64,000 nt of DNA, from positions 1-64,000 of the forward strand of contig JAFPZD010000155.1 in assembly GCA_017417465.1 (NCBI GenBank), in the 5' to 3' direction. Under the pieces are notes generated by a model, which ran no database searches, was not told the DNA's origin, and saw nothing but the letters and a program-made list of their open reading frames with translations. Positions 44,969 through 55,962 of this stretch are shown here, piece after piece. This DNA is from Prevotella sp. Lineage in GTDB: Bacteria; Bacteroidota; Bacteroidia; Bacteroidales; Bacteroidaceae. How positions within the stretch are numbered: the stretch's first letter is position 1; each line of letters starts with the position of its first letter. A program made the position numbers and the translations under genes.

Positions 44969-45505
44969 ATGGAACGTCTAAAGTACATCTCGTTGGTAGC
45001 GGAACTGAGGCAGATTGCTGTCAGGAGGGCTTTGGCGCTGCTCGACGAAAAGGAAGATGCTGAGGACGTGGCCGGAGAGGTGATGATAAGGTTGTGGGAA
45101 AGACATGAAAACCTGCGAGAAAACACTGACGAGGTGAAACGCCTGGCCGACACAATAGCAAAGAACCTTTCGCTTGACATATTGAGACACCGACGACGAC
45201 ATCCCATCCTGCGCATTTTCCATCGGCAAGGGGACGAGGACGAAGACACGGGCAACACTCCCGATATACCCGATTCATTCACGCCACAGCATTATGTAGA
45301 GGACAAGGAGGCTGGCAGCATCGTCCAACGCGCCATGAGCCAACTGCCCTACAACTGGAGAAGAATCGTGGAGATGCGCGAACAGGAAGATATGAACTTT
45401 GCGGAAATAGCCCAGGTGCTGGGAACCAGTGAATCGTCGTGCCGAGGCATGATGTCGAAAGCACGACAGAGATTGTTACAAATAATAAGTATTATGACAA
45501 GATGA
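44969..45505 (+). CDS. ECF-type RNA polymerase sigma factor
   Basis: A 178-residue sigma-70 family protein. Region 2 is LLDEKEDAEDVAGEVMIRLWERH, with helix LADTIAKNLSLDILRHRRR; region 4 is LPYNWRRIVEMREQEDMNFAEIAQVLGTSESSCRGMMSKARQ (given in parts: LPYNWRRIVEMREQ, NFAEIAQVLGTSES). It directs RNA polymerase to a small regulon. The stop overlaps the next start by ATGA, and the following gene looks like its membrane anti-sigma partner. It begins 60 bases from the truncated AlbA_2 gene on the other strand. Confidence 0.92.
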   Translation: MERLKYISLVAELRQIAVRRALALLDEKEDAEDVAGEVMIRLWERHENLRENTDEVKRLADTIAKNLSLDILRHRRRHPILRIFHRQGDEDEDTGNTPDIPDSFTPQHYVEDKEAGSIVQRAMSQLPYNWRRIVEMREQEDMNFAEIAQVLGTSESSCRGMMSKARQRLLQIISIMTR

Positions 45506-46089
45506 AGGAACGCGAATACATACAGAAACTGCTTGACAGATACATGGTTGCTGAAACGACCAAGGAGGAAGAACAGCTTCTTTCCGACTATTTCAGCACC
45601 CACCGCGATATTCCAGCTGAGTGGAGCGAGTTCTCCATCCTGTTCAGAGGCATCAGACAGTATGAGCAAAAGCCACGTGCATCATATAGGAGAGTAATCA
45701 TGAAATGGAGTGCTGTGGCGGCTGTAATAGCTTTCGTGTTCGGAACAGGATTGTTACTCATGCACCAAGAGGAAACGAGCAAGCCATCGGATGCTATAGC
45801 CCAAACGAAGGATATGCCGTCGCCTGTTGTCATAGAGCCGCAGCATGAGACAATCGCGGAAGTATCACCAACCGTGGCAGAGATAACGTCAAAGCCATCT
45901 CGCCCTGTCAGAACAGGAAAGTCGGCAAAACAAAAATCTAAGGATGTAGAACAGATGATGAAGCTACTCGATGAAGCCGACATGGCCTTTTCGCAAGCTA
46001 CGGTACAATGTGCCATAGACATCGAAGAGAGTATTCCTCAGAGTGAGGAGCAAGAGGAAACAGACAGTGAAACCAATATAATCATTTAG
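45502..46089 (+). CDS. Single-pass membrane protein, probable anti-sigma factor
   Basis: A 195-residue protein. ATG 45502 overlaps the sigma gene by ATGA; a longer frame lies inside that gene. The N-terminal 65 residues are charged and helical (REYIQKLLDRYMVAETTKEE, like Bacteroidota anti-sigma N termini), followed by one membrane helix at about 68-86 (WSAVAAVIAFVFGTGLLLM) and a Ser/Pro/Glu-rich outer part. This layout, cytoplasmic head and periplasmic tail, suits an anti-sigma factor. No zinc-binding HxxxCxxC was seen. Role inferred mainly from position. Confidence 0.78.
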   Translation: MKEREYIQKLLDRYMVAETTKEEEQLLSDYFSTHRDIPAEWSEFSILFRGIRQYEQKPRASYRRVIMKWSAVAAVIAFVFGTGLLLMHQEETSKPSDAIAQTKDMPSPVVIEPQHETIAEVSPTVAEITSKPSRPVRTGKSAKQKSKDVEQMMKLLDEADMAFSQATVQCAIDIEESIPQSEEQEETDSETNIII

Positions 46090-46094
46090 AGCGT

Positions 46095-46592
46095 ATGAGA
46101 CACCTTTTAATTATAATAATCATATTAGCTTCTACATTGGTCGGGCATGCCCAGACACACGTCAGAAAAGCCATCGACAACATGTTGTCAGAGCATCCGG
46201 AGTGGGTCGTCAACTCCGGGAAAAGTGAGTCTGCCAGCAAGTCGGGCACACAATCGAATCGCATCTACGAGTTGTCGATAACCGACCCTACGGCCATAGA
46301 CTCCCTCCTGTCCGCTTTCGAAGCCGACAAGATGGCTGGGTATAGCTACATACGCACTTCTGCCGCCTACAATCAGGCCATGCAGAAACGTCGCCGGACT
46401 ACCGTTACATTGCAGAACGGTGAGCGCTTGGAAAGCCATTCCACGGAATACAACTTCGTGTCGCTGTCGGTCGTTGCCTCTGAGAACAAGAGTTACCGAA
46501 CCAACTATATACTGAAATGGTATCAGCCAAAGGATGGCCGGGTGGAAGCAAAACTATACATACTCAATGGCCCAAGACCAAACAATCAATAA
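46095..46592 (+). CDS. Exported protein of unknown function, ECF operon
   Basis: A 165-residue exported protein with signal peptide MRHLLIIIIILASTLVGHAQ. It then has a small alpha/beta domain with YELSITDPTAIDSLLSAFEAD and NYILKWYQPKDGRVEAKLYI. The pattern of an N-terminal helix, a stretch about residue use, and a final strand resembles the first third of the next gene, so the two may be distant paralogues. Not recognised. It lies five bases after the anti-sigma gene and 18 before the next, so probably one operon. Confidence 0.75.
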   Translation: MRHLLIIIIILASTLVGHAQTHVRKAIDNMLSEHPEWVVNSGKSESASKSGTQSNRIYELSITDPTAIDSLLSAFEADKMAGYSYIRTSAAYNQAMQKRRRTTVTLQNGERLESHSTEYNFVSLSVVASENKSYRTNYILKWYQPKDGRVEAKLYILNGPRPNNQ

Positions 46593-46610
46593 AAAACAAA
46601 CCACAAATTT

Positions 46611-47531
46611 ATGAAAAAAATCGCTTTGACCCTCATGTTGCTGGCCATCACATTGTCGGCCTCAACACAAAACGTAGTAGATGACCTCATCGGCAAACTG
46701 TTGAAAACCTATCCTAAGACCCCGTCACGGGAAATGATTGACAAAGACCCCAAAACAGGGAAGCTTCTAAGGCACATCACAGAATACAGTTTCCGTGACA
46801 TCAATCTGAATAATTTCGTCCCTCTGATCATCGCCTTACGTCATCCGCAGAGCGGTTATTACACCCAGGAAAACACACTCGAGGACGGCTGCAATGTTTG
46901 CGAGCTTCGTGTAGCCGATGCCGACCCTGATTTCCGCACGGTCTATATACTACAGACGAAAGGTAGCGATGCCGACCTGCACGTACTCTACGGCAAGATG
47001 CCCTACAGTGAGATGTCCACCAACTTCGAATACGCTCCCGGCAAATACTACACCATTGCGAACAAAAGCACAGGCGCAAAGCTGGGCCTGTCGTTCGACT
47101 ACAACTTACACGCCAGTGCTTTCCGCAATTCCGTGCCGTCGGGCCGTGGCCCCAATGGTATCGTCATTACCGACAAGAAGGTTTTCCGCTTTAAGTTCAT
47201 CCCAACAGTCGTTGTTGACACGCGCTTCTCCGACACCGTGAGCGAGGACTGCTTCATTGTCACCGAGGACATGTTTGCCCTGGAGGACGGTTCCGAGAGC
47301 GAAGAGGGCCAGTGGCTCGTCTTCCGCTACCTCAAAAAGAACAATCCCTATCAGCGGTGGAAACTGATAGAAAGGGATGGCACGGTCACCATCATCAACA
47401 AAGCCACAGGCCGCTGTGTTGACCTGGCTGGTGGCGAGACAAAGGAAGGTGCTTCCGCGTTCAGCTACGATATCAACGAAGACTCGCAAAGCAATGCCAA
47501 CCAGAAATGGATAATTGAAGAAGCTGAGTAG
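46611..47531 (+). CDS. Exported protein with C-terminal ricin-type lectin-like domain, ECF operon
   Basis: A 306-residue exported protein (signal peptide cut near ASTQN). The first 140 residues are a domain of unknown function with LLRHITEYSFRDINLNNF and TVYILQTKGSDADLHVLYGKM. From about 145 to 306 it looks like a ricin-B-type beta-trefoil: AYAPGK-like FEYAPGKYYTIANKSTG, NPYQRWKLI and NANQKWIIEEA are the QxW-like elements. It may bind a glycan at the surface or in the periplasm. Last gene of the sigma operon, followed by a terminator. Confidence 0.78.
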   Translation: MKKIALTLMLLAITLSASTQNVVDDLIGKLLKTYPKTPSREMIDKDPKTGKLLRHITEYSFRDINLNNFVPLIIALRHPQSGYYTQENTLEDGCNVCELRVADADPDFRTVYILQTKGSDADLHVLYGKMPYSEMSTNFEYAPGKYYTIANKSTGAKLGLSFDYNLHASAFRNSVPSGRGPNGIVITDKKVFRFKFIPTVVVDTRFSDTVSEDCFIVTEDMFALEDGSESEEGQWLVFRYLKKNNPYQRWKLIERDGTVTIINKATGRCVDLAGGETKEGASAFSYDINEDSQSNANQKWIIEEAE

Positions 47532-47607
47532 CCTGTAAGAAAAGACTACAACGGAATTTCGATATTCATAAGCTCAAAACGAGTTAGTAAACAAAAGAAC
47601 CCGGGTC

Positions 47608-47642
47608 AAGCATGGGCCGCAGCGATGCGCCCCATGCTTTTT
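47608..47642 (+). terminator. Rho-independent terminator after ECF operon
   Basis: AAGCATGGGCCGC at 47608-47620 pairs with GCGCCCCATGCTT (about 47627-47639) and is followed by TTTTTC. The rest of 47532-47877 holds a 13-bp hairpin (47805-47817 with 47831-47843) and no gene. Confidence 0.75.
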
Positions 47643-47877
47643 CTCAATGACGGTTATGAGTCTGGCTTTGTGTCGATGAAAGTGAGGTGCTCGTGTCTTA
47701 GCTACCAAGTATGATTTCAGCGGAGGACAGATTGAGAACATTGCCAGGCATTATACTATTGGGAACATCCTTCATGGTGATTCTAACGATATGATAGCTT
47801 CGCACCGGCCATCCAGCAACCCTCAGAGTCGCTGGATGGCCGGCTACACTGTCTGATGCCCATGGTATCGGACTCAG

Positions 47878-48522
47878 TTACTTTGTTTCAAAATAATCGA
47901 TATCCTCTTCACAGCATTTATCAGCTTTGTGCAAACGGATTTTCTTATAAAAGGAAGCACGGCATCGCCTATCGATATCGAACATTTTCTTGGAGCCCAT
48001 CGGTGTCTCTTCAAAAGCCATTGAGTTACGGATGCCCATGCTGCCTGCCACAGCCTCGACATTCTGGTTGGCTCCAATATAGGTGAATGTCCAGCCTTCG
48101 TGGCGAAGCTCCTCTACAAGCGACTTAATCTGAGGCCCCGACCAATGTGTTGACGAATTCTCGTAGCCGTCGGTTATCACGGTCACCAGTACGCGGTCTT
48201 CCAAAGTGACGTTCCTCTTCAGTTCGGATATCATTTCTCCCATGGCGTCATAGAGGGCCGTGCAGCCACAGGCGACATAGTCTTCGTGCGTAAGTTCTTT
48301 CACTTCAGCGATAGGTGTTGTGGAATACTTGACCTTCAGATAGTCCTTTCCAGAGTTGAAGGATGCCAGCGTCAGGAACTGCTGCAGTTCCGGGTGGTCT
48401 TTTTGCCCGATTCGGATGGTCTGAATGGTTTCGTTGACACCACTGAGAGCCTGATTGTAGATGATGTCCATTGAGCCTGATGCATCAAGGATGATGAGAT
48501 TGATGATACGTTTTACTTCCAT
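47878..48522 (-). CDS. VWA (von Willebrand factor A) domain protein
   Basis: A 214-residue cytosolic protein that is almost entirely one VWA domain. The metal site (MIDAS) is DASGSM near the N terminus, with Thr in CGCTALYDAMGE and Asp in VTVITDGYENSS. Starts at 48573, 48552 and 48522 are possible; 48522 places the first beta strand (VKRIINLIILD) as usual in stand-alone VWA proteins. A TAACTTTG promoter is at 48591-48598. VWA proteins form complexes through the metal site; the gene downstream of its neighbour at 48689-49942 is a natural candidate partner. Role unknown. Confidence 0.85.
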   Translation of the reverse strand: MEVKRIINLIILDASGSMDIIYNQALSGVNETIQTIRIGQKDHPELQQFLTLASFNSGKDYLKVKYSTTPIAEVKELTHEDYVACGCTALYDAMGEMISELKRNVTLEDRVLVTVITDGYENSSTHWSGPQIKSLVEELRHEGWTFTYIGANQNVEAVAGSMGIRNSMAFEETPMGSKKMFDIDRRCRASFYKKIRLHKADKCCEEDIDYFETK

Positions 48523-48590
48523 AACTTTGCTGTTGTTTAATTGGTTCGACATTGCAAGGATGGTGCTACCCATTCTCACTTTTCACGGTG

Positions 48591-48598
48591 CAAAGTTA
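48591..48598 (-). promoter_or_regulatory. Bacteroidota -7 promoter element (TAACTTTG)
   Basis: The complement reads TAACTTTG, just upstream of the VWA gene. All three candidate starts lie downstream of it. Confidence 0.6.
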
Positions 48599-48688
48599 AG
48601 GGTAAAAAATCATGTAAGCAAGAAAAATGGAAATGCAAGGCTTGCAAGAGCTTTACTACTCTACTCCTTCTCTACTCCTTTACCTCCT

Positions 48689-49942
48689 TTACTCCTTTAC
48701 CTCCTTTACTCCCTTTACCTCCTTACTCCTTTCCTCCTCAAAATCTTCATCGTCGTCAAACACGATTAGATTGCGGTCGAGAGCAACCTTGTAGGGCTCG
48801 CCAGGCTTGCCTACAATATAATAATGTTTAGCCAAGTGCTCATCGATGGTTTCCCTGAAATAGAAGTTGATCCTTGACAGCGTGTAATGGATGGAGCTGT
48901 CGACTGGATGTTCCAGTCTTCTTATTGTGTCGGCCATTCGAGGCGTTAACTCCGTCTTACGGGTTGTCTGCAGATAATAATTGACGAGCTCACGATGGTG
49001 ATCTTCCAGCAGTTGCAAGACAATTCCCTCAGGATGGTTTATGAAAAGACAATAGACAGCTTTGTAGAACGGTCCCATCTTTACCTCCAGATTATTGTAG
49101 TCAGGGAGGAAGATGCTGTAGTCGTCGGTTATCAGGAGGCGTGAGACCGTTTCGTGTTTGGCAACGAATTCGACTAAAGCAGACAAAGGAATACCCCAAA
49201 GCCTGAGCTTCTCGATGTTCCTCTCTAATTCTTCCAGGGTATCCCTGACATCTTCCTCTCCAATCTCATCAAGCCGAGGCAATGTAGGCTCAGCAGATTC
49301 CTCAAAGCAAAAGTCATCGTCAGGGACGACCTCCTTGGACAAGTGTAATCTCTTCCGTATCTTCCACCATTGATTAGGAGTAGTGGCGCGTTTAGATCTT
49401 GAGGGTTTGATGACCCTTTGTTCATCGTCAGGAAGAGGTGTACACGCTTCAATGTCCATGTCATATCGTCTCTGGTAACGACTGACAGCAAACAATTGGT
49501 CCGCTATTCCCAAAACAGCTCTTTCGAGCCACTGAAAACTATCGCGATCGTTAGTGGCAGGAAGATTGATGGGCAGCCCCAGATATACCCACTCATCACC
49601 TTCCTTCTTGGGAGCATATAGGAATGAAGGTGCTATCTTCTCCCTGTTCTTCACATGGCTCATGTAGCCAAGAAGGTAGCTGCTGCGAAGCTCTGCCTTC
49701 TCGAGGATGTCTGTCGTGAGATAGGGGGCATAATACAGCACCTTCTCCTTGGTCTCTTCATCGTTGAAGAACATAGGGAGATAGACGAACTCAAGATGAG
49801 CCATCGCGAAGGTCCACTTCAATTGTTCGTAATGGCTCTTGATAATCGCGTTGATGTACTCATCATACTGGTTCTCAACATAGACGACCTGACGTCTGTC
49901 AGGTTCGAAGGGCAGGTTTCTGAATGCAATCGAATAGTTCAT
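48689..49942 (-). CDS. Conserved protein of unknown function next to VWA gene
   Basis: A 417-residue soluble protein with no signal peptide. The first 150 residues are a mixed domain (MNYSIAFRNLPFEPDRRQVV, then FVYLPMFFNDEETKEKVLYY), followed by an acidic linker, and a C-terminal module (about 285-395) with MGPFYKAVYCLFINHPEGI and LAKHYYIVGKPGEPYKVAL. I believe similar C-terminal modules occur in other Bacteroidota proteins but cannot name the family. The last nine residues, KEVKGVKEVKE, come from the purine-rich repeat (GGAGGTAAAGGAG) that follows. It is upstream of the VWA gene on the same strand. Confidence 0.75.
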   Translation of the reverse strand: MNYSIAFRNLPFEPDRRQVVYVENQYDEYINAIIKSHYEQLKWTFAMAHLEFVYLPMFFNDEETKEKVLYYAPYLTTDILEKAELRSSYLLGYMSHVKNREKIAPSFLYAPKKEGDEWVYLGLPINLPATNDRDSFQWLERAVLGIADQLFAVSRYQRRYDMDIEACTPLPDDEQRVIKPSRSKRATTPNQWWKIRKRLHLSKEVVPDDDFCFEESAEPTLPRLDEIGEEDVRDTLEELERNIEKLRLWGIPLSALVEFVAKHETVSRLLITDDYSIFLPDYNNLEVKMGPFYKAVYCLFINHPEGIVLQLLEDHHRELVNYYLQTTRKTELTPRMADTIRRLEHPVDSSIHYTLSRINFYFRETIDEHLAKHYYIVGKPGEPYKVALDRNLIVFDDDEDFEEERSKEVKGVKEVKE

Positions 49943-49944
49943 AT

Positions 49945-50092
49945 TTTTTTAGGAGGTGAGGAGATGAGGAGATGAGGAGGTAAAGGAGATGAGGAGGTAA
50001 AGTAGTAGAGGAGTTGTGGAGTTGAGGAGGTAAAGTAGAATACCTTTTACGCGGCCTAACTCCTAACTTCTAACTCCTAACTCCTCCCCCCC
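49945..50092. repeat. Purine-rich repeat and left inverted repeat beside ligA
   Basis: GGAGGTGAGGAGATGAGGAG-type repeats run from 49945 to 50030. Positions 50024-50087, including TACCTTTTACGCGGCCTAAC, recur in inverted orientation at 52462-52525 on the other side of ligA. Confidence 0.8.
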
Positions 50093-52624
<2,532 letters not shown>

Positions 52625-53314
52625 TCAATGCACATCTATTCCATCAAAATAGAGTTCGGCGATGACCGTGTCGTCATACTTCGAGCCGGGATAGACCTCG
52701 AGGATCTCGAACTTCAGGGTCCAGTCAGGCTTCGTGTCATCGTTATAGCCGAGGGTGCCCACTTCGAAGCTCTGCATCGTGCGGCTGTCCTCCAGCTCAA
52801 GAATGGCGTACGGCTTACCTTCGTACCACATGCGCAACTTCTTCACGCGGGAATTGTTGCGCCAAGCCGTCTCGGACTTCACGTGCCCGTTCAGAATTTT
52901 CACCGTCGTGATGCGCGGACAACGGCCCTCGAACGTGTAAGTCAGCGACTCGCCGATGCCCTTGCCCTTTGTAGCCCACACGCTCTCGTGGCTGAAGTCG
53001 TGCGCATTCTCGGCACTGTAGTTGAACTTGCCGACGGGCGGCAGACAGCTCGATGCCGTCAGCGCTTTTACAGAGCCACCGCAGTACCAGCTGCAGTACC
53101 CCGAATACAGGTCGTCGTAGACGGTCAGGTCGCCGACACGCTCGTCGATTTGCTCGCCTTGGTCAATATCCATTGCGATTTGTTCGTATTCCTCCACCGT
53201 CACCTTCGGCATCGGGGTGATGCTCTCAGGATGGATAACCCTCAGCTGCCCTTGTGCTGCCGTTGCCGTAAAGGCGAGCAGCGCAGCAATCATGCTTTTC
53301 CTCATTATTTCCAT
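52625..53314 (-). CDS. Exported NADase-type glycan-binding-domain protein
   Basis: A 229-residue exported protein: signal peptide (MRKSMIAALLAFTATAAQGQ), a linker, then a discoidin-like beta-sandwich with GYCSWYCGGSVKALTASSCL, ENAHDFSHESVWATKGKGIG and KILNGHVKSETAWRNNSRVKKL (read as KILNGHVKSETAW). This matches the glycan-binding domain found next to some NADases and in many exported proteins. It follows a TACTTTTG promoter (complement of 53339-53346). Longer upstream frame not used because it crosses the promoter. Binds carbohydrate by family; target unknown. Confidence 0.83.
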   Translation of the reverse strand: MEIMRKSMIAALLAFTATAAQGQLRVIHPESITPMPKVTVEEYEQIAMDIDQGEQIDERVGDLTVYDDLYSGYCSWYCGGSVKALTASSCLPPVGKFNYSAENAHDFSHESVWATKGKGIGESLTYTFEGRCPRITTVKILNGHVKSETAWRNNSRVKKLRMWYEGKPYAILELEDSRTMQSFEVGTLGYNDDTKPDWTLKFEILEVYPGSKYDDTVIAELYFDGIDVH

Positions 53315-53338
53315 AGTCTGATAAACTGATTGTCGGGG

Positions 53339-53346
53339 CAAAAGTA
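53339..53346 (-). promoter_or_regulatory. Bacteroidota -7 promoter element (TACTTTTG)
   Basis: The complement reads TACTTTTG, 24 bases before ATG 53314. Confidence 0.6.
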
Positions 53347-53420
53347 CAAAAAATAATTGTAAAACATGGGCTCTCCATGAGAAAAAGTGCAAAAATTTTG
53401 GAAATGCGGCGTATTTTACG

Positions 53421-53428
53421 TATCTTTG
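53421..53428 (+). promoter_or_regulatory. Bacteroidota -7 promoter element (TATCTTTG)
   Basis: An exact TAnnTTTG match. Eight bases separate it from ATG 53437, the same gap as at the AraC gene ending at 1530. Confidence 0.65.
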
Positions 53429-53436
53429 CCGCCACA

Positions 53437-53970
53437 ATGAACAATCCGTTCCGCATATTGAAATACGTGCTGAAGATGCGGCGCCCCAGCCGTGTCAGCG
53501 ACATGGAGGCTGTGTTCGACGGCTTCTGGCTGCGCCCCGGCTATCACGCCCTGACGTTCTTCGGCTTCATTGTCTGCCGAACGGAAGAGACCGTCAGCCG
53601 GATAAACCAGGCTGTGACAGGACGCACGCAAGCCTTAGGGTCCGACAGCACCCATCAGCCTGCTGACAAGTTGGCAGACAGCTTCGCGGTGATGAAAAAC
53701 CACGAGATGATTCACCTACGACAAGCACAGTCGTGCCACAACTCGTGGCTGCTGTTCTATATAAGATATATGTGGTACTGCCTGCGGGCATTGCCGCAGA
53801 ACCGGAAGATGAAAAATGCCGCCTACCTGCTGAACCCCTTCGAGATGGAAGCCTACGCCCATCAGGACGATCCTGACTACCTCAACGACAAGGCTAACGG
53901 CACCAACGGCTGGCGCGACTACGCACGGCAATCACCGAGCGAGCGACTCGCAAGTCTCAAACAATCTTGA
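53437..53970 (+). CDS. Putative metal-binding (HExxH) protein
   Basis: A 177-residue protein. ATG 53437 is used because TATCTTTG at 53421 lies between it and the longer in-frame start. Around residue 88 is KNHEMIHLRQ, an HExxH pattern typical of zinc proteases, followed by a hydrophobic helix (WLLFYIRYMWYCL). The third ligand might be Glu in NPFEMEAYAHQDDPDYL. This arrangement resembles small membrane-associated zincin-like proteins of Bacteroidota, but no activity is proven. It overlaps the convergent gene by 14 bases. Confidence 0.78.
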   Translation: MNNPFRILKYVLKMRRPSRVSDMEAVFDGFWLRPGYHALTFFGFIVCRTEETVSRINQAVTGRTQALGSDSTHQPADKLADSFAVMKNHEMIHLRQAQSCHNSWLLFYIRYMWYCLRALPQNRKMKNAAYLLNPFEMEAYAHQDDPDYLNDKANGTNGWRDYARQSPSERLASLKQS

Positions 53971-54421
53971 ACCGTACGCGGAACGACCGTTCGTGCTCGT
54001 CCCAGTTCGTGCCCAGCATCTCGAAACGCCCAATCTGCGCGGTGCTCCGCACATGCTTCCCGATGCAGGGACAGACGTCGTAGTCGCCGATGCGCACCAA
54101 GCGTATCGTGTCGCTGACATCGTCGGGCAACCGGTCGAGGTCGATATCATCGGGCAGGTGGTAGCGGCTGACAAACTCGAACGTCACGGGCAGGTCGTCG
54201 GCGATGAGCTGCTGCATGCGCTGCTCAATCTCCCGCTCCTCCTGTCGTGTGGGTTTGCGTTCGAGGTGGAAGCTCATTTTGCTCTTCTTCCGCTCGATGT
54301 GGGCATTATAGCTCCGCTCACAGTCGAACATGCGCTGCATGGTCTGGTTAAGAAGATGCTCGGCGGTATGAGCAGGCGGGTACTCCTCCTTGTTGTGATC
54401 GTTAAGATAGATTTCTTCCAT
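53957..54421 (-). CDS. AlaX-like tRNA-editing-domain protein
   Basis: A 154-residue stand-alone domain of the alanyl/threonyl-tRNA synthetase editing type (second additional domain). The zinc ligands appear as HTAEHLLN (HxxxH) near the N terminus and CPCIGKH in the second half. Relatives remove Ser or Gly from mischarged tRNA-Ala. ATG 54421 is chosen by the TATTTTTG promoter just upstream (complement of 54441-54448). The gene converges on, and overlaps by 14 bases, the HExxH gene. Confidence 0.85.
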   Translation of the reverse strand: MEEIYLNDHNKEEYPPAHTAEHLLNQTMQRMFDCERSYNAHIERKKSKMSFHLERKPTRQEEREIEQRMQQLIADDLPVTFEFVSRYHLPDDIDLDRLPDDVSDTIRLVRIGDYDVCPCIGKHVRSTAQIGRFEMLGTNWDEHERSFRVRFKIV

Positions 54422-54440
54422 TGTTTCGGTTTTCGGGGTG

Positions 54441-54448
54441 CAAAAATA
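54441..54448 (-). promoter_or_regulatory. Bacteroidota -7 promoter element (TATTTTTG)
   Basis: The complement reads TATTTTTG, 19 bases before ATG 54421. Confidence 0.6.
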
Positions 54449-54566
54449 CACATTTTTGCAATAGTTAGAACAATGCAAAGTAAGAAACTTCCGCCTTTTA
54501 ACTCCCTTTAACGACTTCACCTTTTACTTTTTTACCTTTTTACTTTTTTACATCCCAAAAAATGCG

Positions 54567-54574
54567 TAACTTTG
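54567..54574 (+). promoter_or_regulatory. Bacteroidota -7 promoter element (TAACTTTG), glyA
   Basis: TAACTTTG, 46 bases before ATG 54621. Upstream is a T-rich tract with repeated TTTTTACTTTTTTAC words. Confidence 0.65.
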
Positions 54575-54620
54575 CACGCAAATTGCAACAACCCTTTTAT
54601 ACACCAAATCTACACAAGCA

Positions 54621-55901
54621 ATGAAAAGAGACAACACAGTGTTTGAACTGATTGAGCGCGAGCACCAGCGCCAGCTGAAAGGCATGGAGCTCATCGCCAG
54701 TGAGAATTTTGTAAGCGACCAGGTCATGGAGGCCATGGGCTCCTATCTGACCAACAAATACGCCGAGGGCTATCCCGGCAAGCGCTACTACGGTGGCTGC
54801 CAGGTGGTCGACGAGGTGGAGCGCCTCGCCATCGAGCGCGTCTGCAAGCTCTTCGATGCCGAATATGCCAACGTGCAGCCCCACTCGGGCGCCCAGGCCA
54901 ACGCCGCCGTGCTGCTGGCCGTGCTGAAGCCCGGTGACACCTTCATGGGCATGAATCTGGACCACGGTGGCCACCTGAGCCACGGCTCGCGGGTGAACAC
55001 CAGCGGCATTCTGTATAACCCCGTCGGCTACAACCTCAACAAGGAGACGGGCCGCGTGGACTACGACGAGATGGAGCAGCTGGCCCTGGAGCACAAGCCC
55101 AAGCTCATCATCGGCGGTGGCTCGGCCTATAGCCGTGAGTGGGACTATAAGCGCATGCGTGAGATTGCCGACAAGGTGGGCGCCCTACTGATGGTCGACA
55201 TGGCTCACCCCGCCGGCCTCATCGCCGCTGGTCTGCTCGACAACCCTGTGAAGTATGCACACATCGTCACCTCGACGACCCATAAGACCCTGCGTGGTCC
55301 GCGTGGCGGCATCATCCTGATGGGTAAGGACTTCGAGAACCCCTGGGGCCTGAAGACCCCGAAGGGCGAAGTGAAGATGATGTCGGCCCTGATCAACAGC
55401 GCCGTCTTCCCCGGACAGCAGGGAGGACCGCTGGAGCACGTCATCGCTGCCAAGGCCGTGGCCTTCGGCGAAGCCCTGCAGCCCGAGTTCAAGGAGTGGG
55501 CCCTGCAAGTGAAGAAGAACGCCGCCGTGCTGGCCGAGGAGCTGGTGAAGCGCGGTTTCCACATCGTCAGTGGCGGCACCGACAACCACTCGATGCTCGT
55601 CGACCTGCGCACGAAGTATCCCGATCTGACAGGTAAGGTGGCTGAGAACGCCCTCGTCGCCGCCGACATCACGGTGAACAAGAACATGGTGCCGTTCGAC
55701 ACACGCTCAGCCTTCCAGACCAGCGGTCTGCGTCTGGGCACGCCCGCCATTACCACCCGCGGTGCCAAGGAGGACCTGATGGTACTCATCGCCGAGCTCA
55801 TCGAGACCGTGCTCAACGACCCGCAGAACGAGGAGGTCATCGCCAGTGTTCGCAAGCGTGTGAACGAGACGATGAAGAACTACCCGCTCTTCGCATACTA
55901 A
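54621..55901 (+). CDS. glyA: Serine hydroxymethyltransferase
   Basis: A 426-residue PLP enzyme that converts serine and tetrahydrofolate to glycine and methylene-THF. The cofactor lysine is Lys222 in [14 protein letters not shown]; other signatures are [41 protein letters not shown] and [13 protein letters not shown]. Codon use is strongly biased toward C-ending codons, suggesting high expression. Followed by a perfect 14-bp hairpin at 55913-55948. Confidence 0.97.
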   Translation: MKRDNTVFELIEREHQRQLKGMELIASENFVSDQVMEAMGSYLTNKYAEGYPGKRYYGGCQVVDEVERLAIERVCKLFDAEYANVQPHSGAQANAAVLLAVLKPGDTFMGMNLDHGGHLSHGSRVNTSGILYNPVGYNLNKETGRVDYDEMEQLALEHKPKLIIGGGSAYSREWDYKRMREIADKVGALLMVDMAHPAGLIAAGLLDNPVKYAHIVTSTTHKTLRGPRGGIILMGKDFENPWGLKTPKGEVKMMSALINSAVFPGQQGGPLEHVIAAKAVAFGEALQPEFKEWALQVKKNAAVLAEELVKRGFHIVSGGTDNHSMLVDLRTKYPDLTGKVAENALVAADITVNKNMVPFDTRSAFQTSGLRLGTPAITTRGAKEDLMVLIAELIETVLNDPQNEEVIASVRKRVNETMKNYPLFAY

Positions 55902-55912
55902 TCACCAACAGC

Positions 55913-55948
55913 ATGGGGAGCCACGGGCAACGGTCCGTGGCTCCCCAT
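55913..55948 (+). terminator. Hairpin after glyA
   Basis: ATGGGGAGCCACGG at 55913-55926 pairs perfectly with 55935-55948, with an 8-base loop. No T-run follows, so termination may be partial and the next gene may be partly cotranscribed. Confidence 0.6.
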
Positions 55949-55962
55949 ATAACAACTAAAGC

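Noticed and set aside
47805-47843. Perfect 13-bp hairpin as a terminator
   Set aside because: No T-run on either side, so kept only as a note; its role is unclear.
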